Positions 15,223 through 15,347 of a stretch of DNA of 15,347 nucleotides are shown here, in pieces. The notes under the pieces are model-generated. The model was not told where the DNA came from. It was given only the letters and a program-made list of their open reading frames with translations, and did not search any database. The translations under genes and the position numbers were made by a program. Source of the stretch: Pseudomonadota bacterium (GTDB taxonomy: Bacteria > Pseudomonadota > Gammaproteobacteria > Burkholderiales > Rhodocyclaceae); assembly GCA_021811225.1 (NCBI GenBank), contig JAJZPJ010000048.1, forward strand, positions 1 through 15,347, given 5' to 3'. Position 1 is the stretch's first letter, and each line of letters begins with the position of its first letter.

Positions 15223-15347
15223 ATGAGTAAGAAAAGCATCGTCATCGTCTGCAATCTGGACACCCGCGGCGAGGACATCCTGTTGGTCAAGGACCTGATC
15301 GCGGGCCGGGGGCACGAGCCCATCCTGCTCGACTTCAGCATGGAGGA
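15223..15347 (+). CDS. Tm-1-like ATP-binding / UPF0261 family protein (N-terminal part)
   Basis: Only 41 codons are inside the window; the gene runs past the right edge. GGAGG (15207-15211) lies 11 bases before the ATG. The start MSKKSIVIVCNLDTRGEDIL followed by LVKDLIAGRGHEPILLDFSM matches the beginning of Tm-1-like/UPF0261 proteins, whose first strand ends in a T-L-D-T-(K/R)-G-E nucleotide-binding loop. The family is named after the tomato virus-resistance protein Tm-1; bacterial members are mostly uncharacterised, and some are found with a TIM-barrel partner domain. Same strand and close spacing to the UbiD-type gene place it in the phenylphosphate operon. Its role there is unknown; nucleotide-dependent assembly or a step of substrate handling are guesses. 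Confidence 0.7.
   Translation, partial: MSKKSIVIVCNLDTRGEDILLVKDLIAGRGHEPILLDFSME

Noticed and set aside
13476..15341. 621-residue minus-strand open frame opposite the UbiD-type gene
   Set aside because: His/Asp/Val/Leu-rich antisense translation typical of GC-rich shadows; the plus strand codes for a clear UbiD protein.

Overview
The window looks like chromosomal DNA of a GC-rich betaproteobacterium, most likely a relative of the Rhodocyclales genera Thauera, Aromatoleum or Azoarcus. This rests on the high GC, on overall protein character, and on a right-hand gene set that matches the anaerobic phenol genes known from Thauera aromatica. The assignment comes from recognising protein families, not from a database search.

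Left part (1-3754): the C-terminal end of a branched-chain amino acid transporter permease (LivM type) is followed by two small unrecognised genes on the plus strand, the first coding an Ala/Gln-rich coiled-coil protein. A minus-strand operon then carries an acyl-CoA ligase and two MaoC-type hydratase genes. Downstream of that operon lies a possible relic of a DHH-family phosphoesterase gene, and upstream of it a REP-like palindrome.

Middle part (3977-8475): queD (queuosine precursor synthesis) is divergent from a radical SAM gene. A perfect 11-bp hairpin separates the radical SAM gene from a convergent small helix-turn-helix gene, which has a good sigma70-type promoter and a near-perfect 20-bp palindrome just downstream of the predicted start point. 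Next come a 7Fe ferredoxin (fdxA) and a FadD-type long-chain acyl-CoA ligase, probably one transcript.

Right part (8008-15347): this is a regulated catabolic locus. On the minus strand is a XylR/DmpR/MopR-type sigma54 activator whose sensor domain keeps every phenol-pocket and zinc-site residue of MopR that I could check from memory. It is translationally coupled (TGATG) to a small flavin-type oxidoreductase gene. A 403-bp divergent control region holds two XylR-type upstream activating sequences, a -24/-12 promoter facing right, and a candidate FNR-type box placed exactly at -41.5 for the regulator. Rightward are ppsA and ppsB (phenylphosphate synthase, ATP-dependent phosphorylation of phenol), a UbiD-family carboxylase gene (probable phenylphosphate carboxylase subunit), a perfect 15-bp hairpin, and the start of a Tm-1-like/UPF0261 gene cut by the window edge.

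Inferred working: phenol binds the sensor, the activator opens the sigma54 promoter, PpsAB makes phenylphosphate, and the UbiD-type enzyme carboxylates it towards 4-hydroxybenzoate under anoxic conditions. The least described parts are the coupled flavin protein, the FNR-type input, the absence of ppsC directly after ppsB, and the Tm-1-like gene in the operon.
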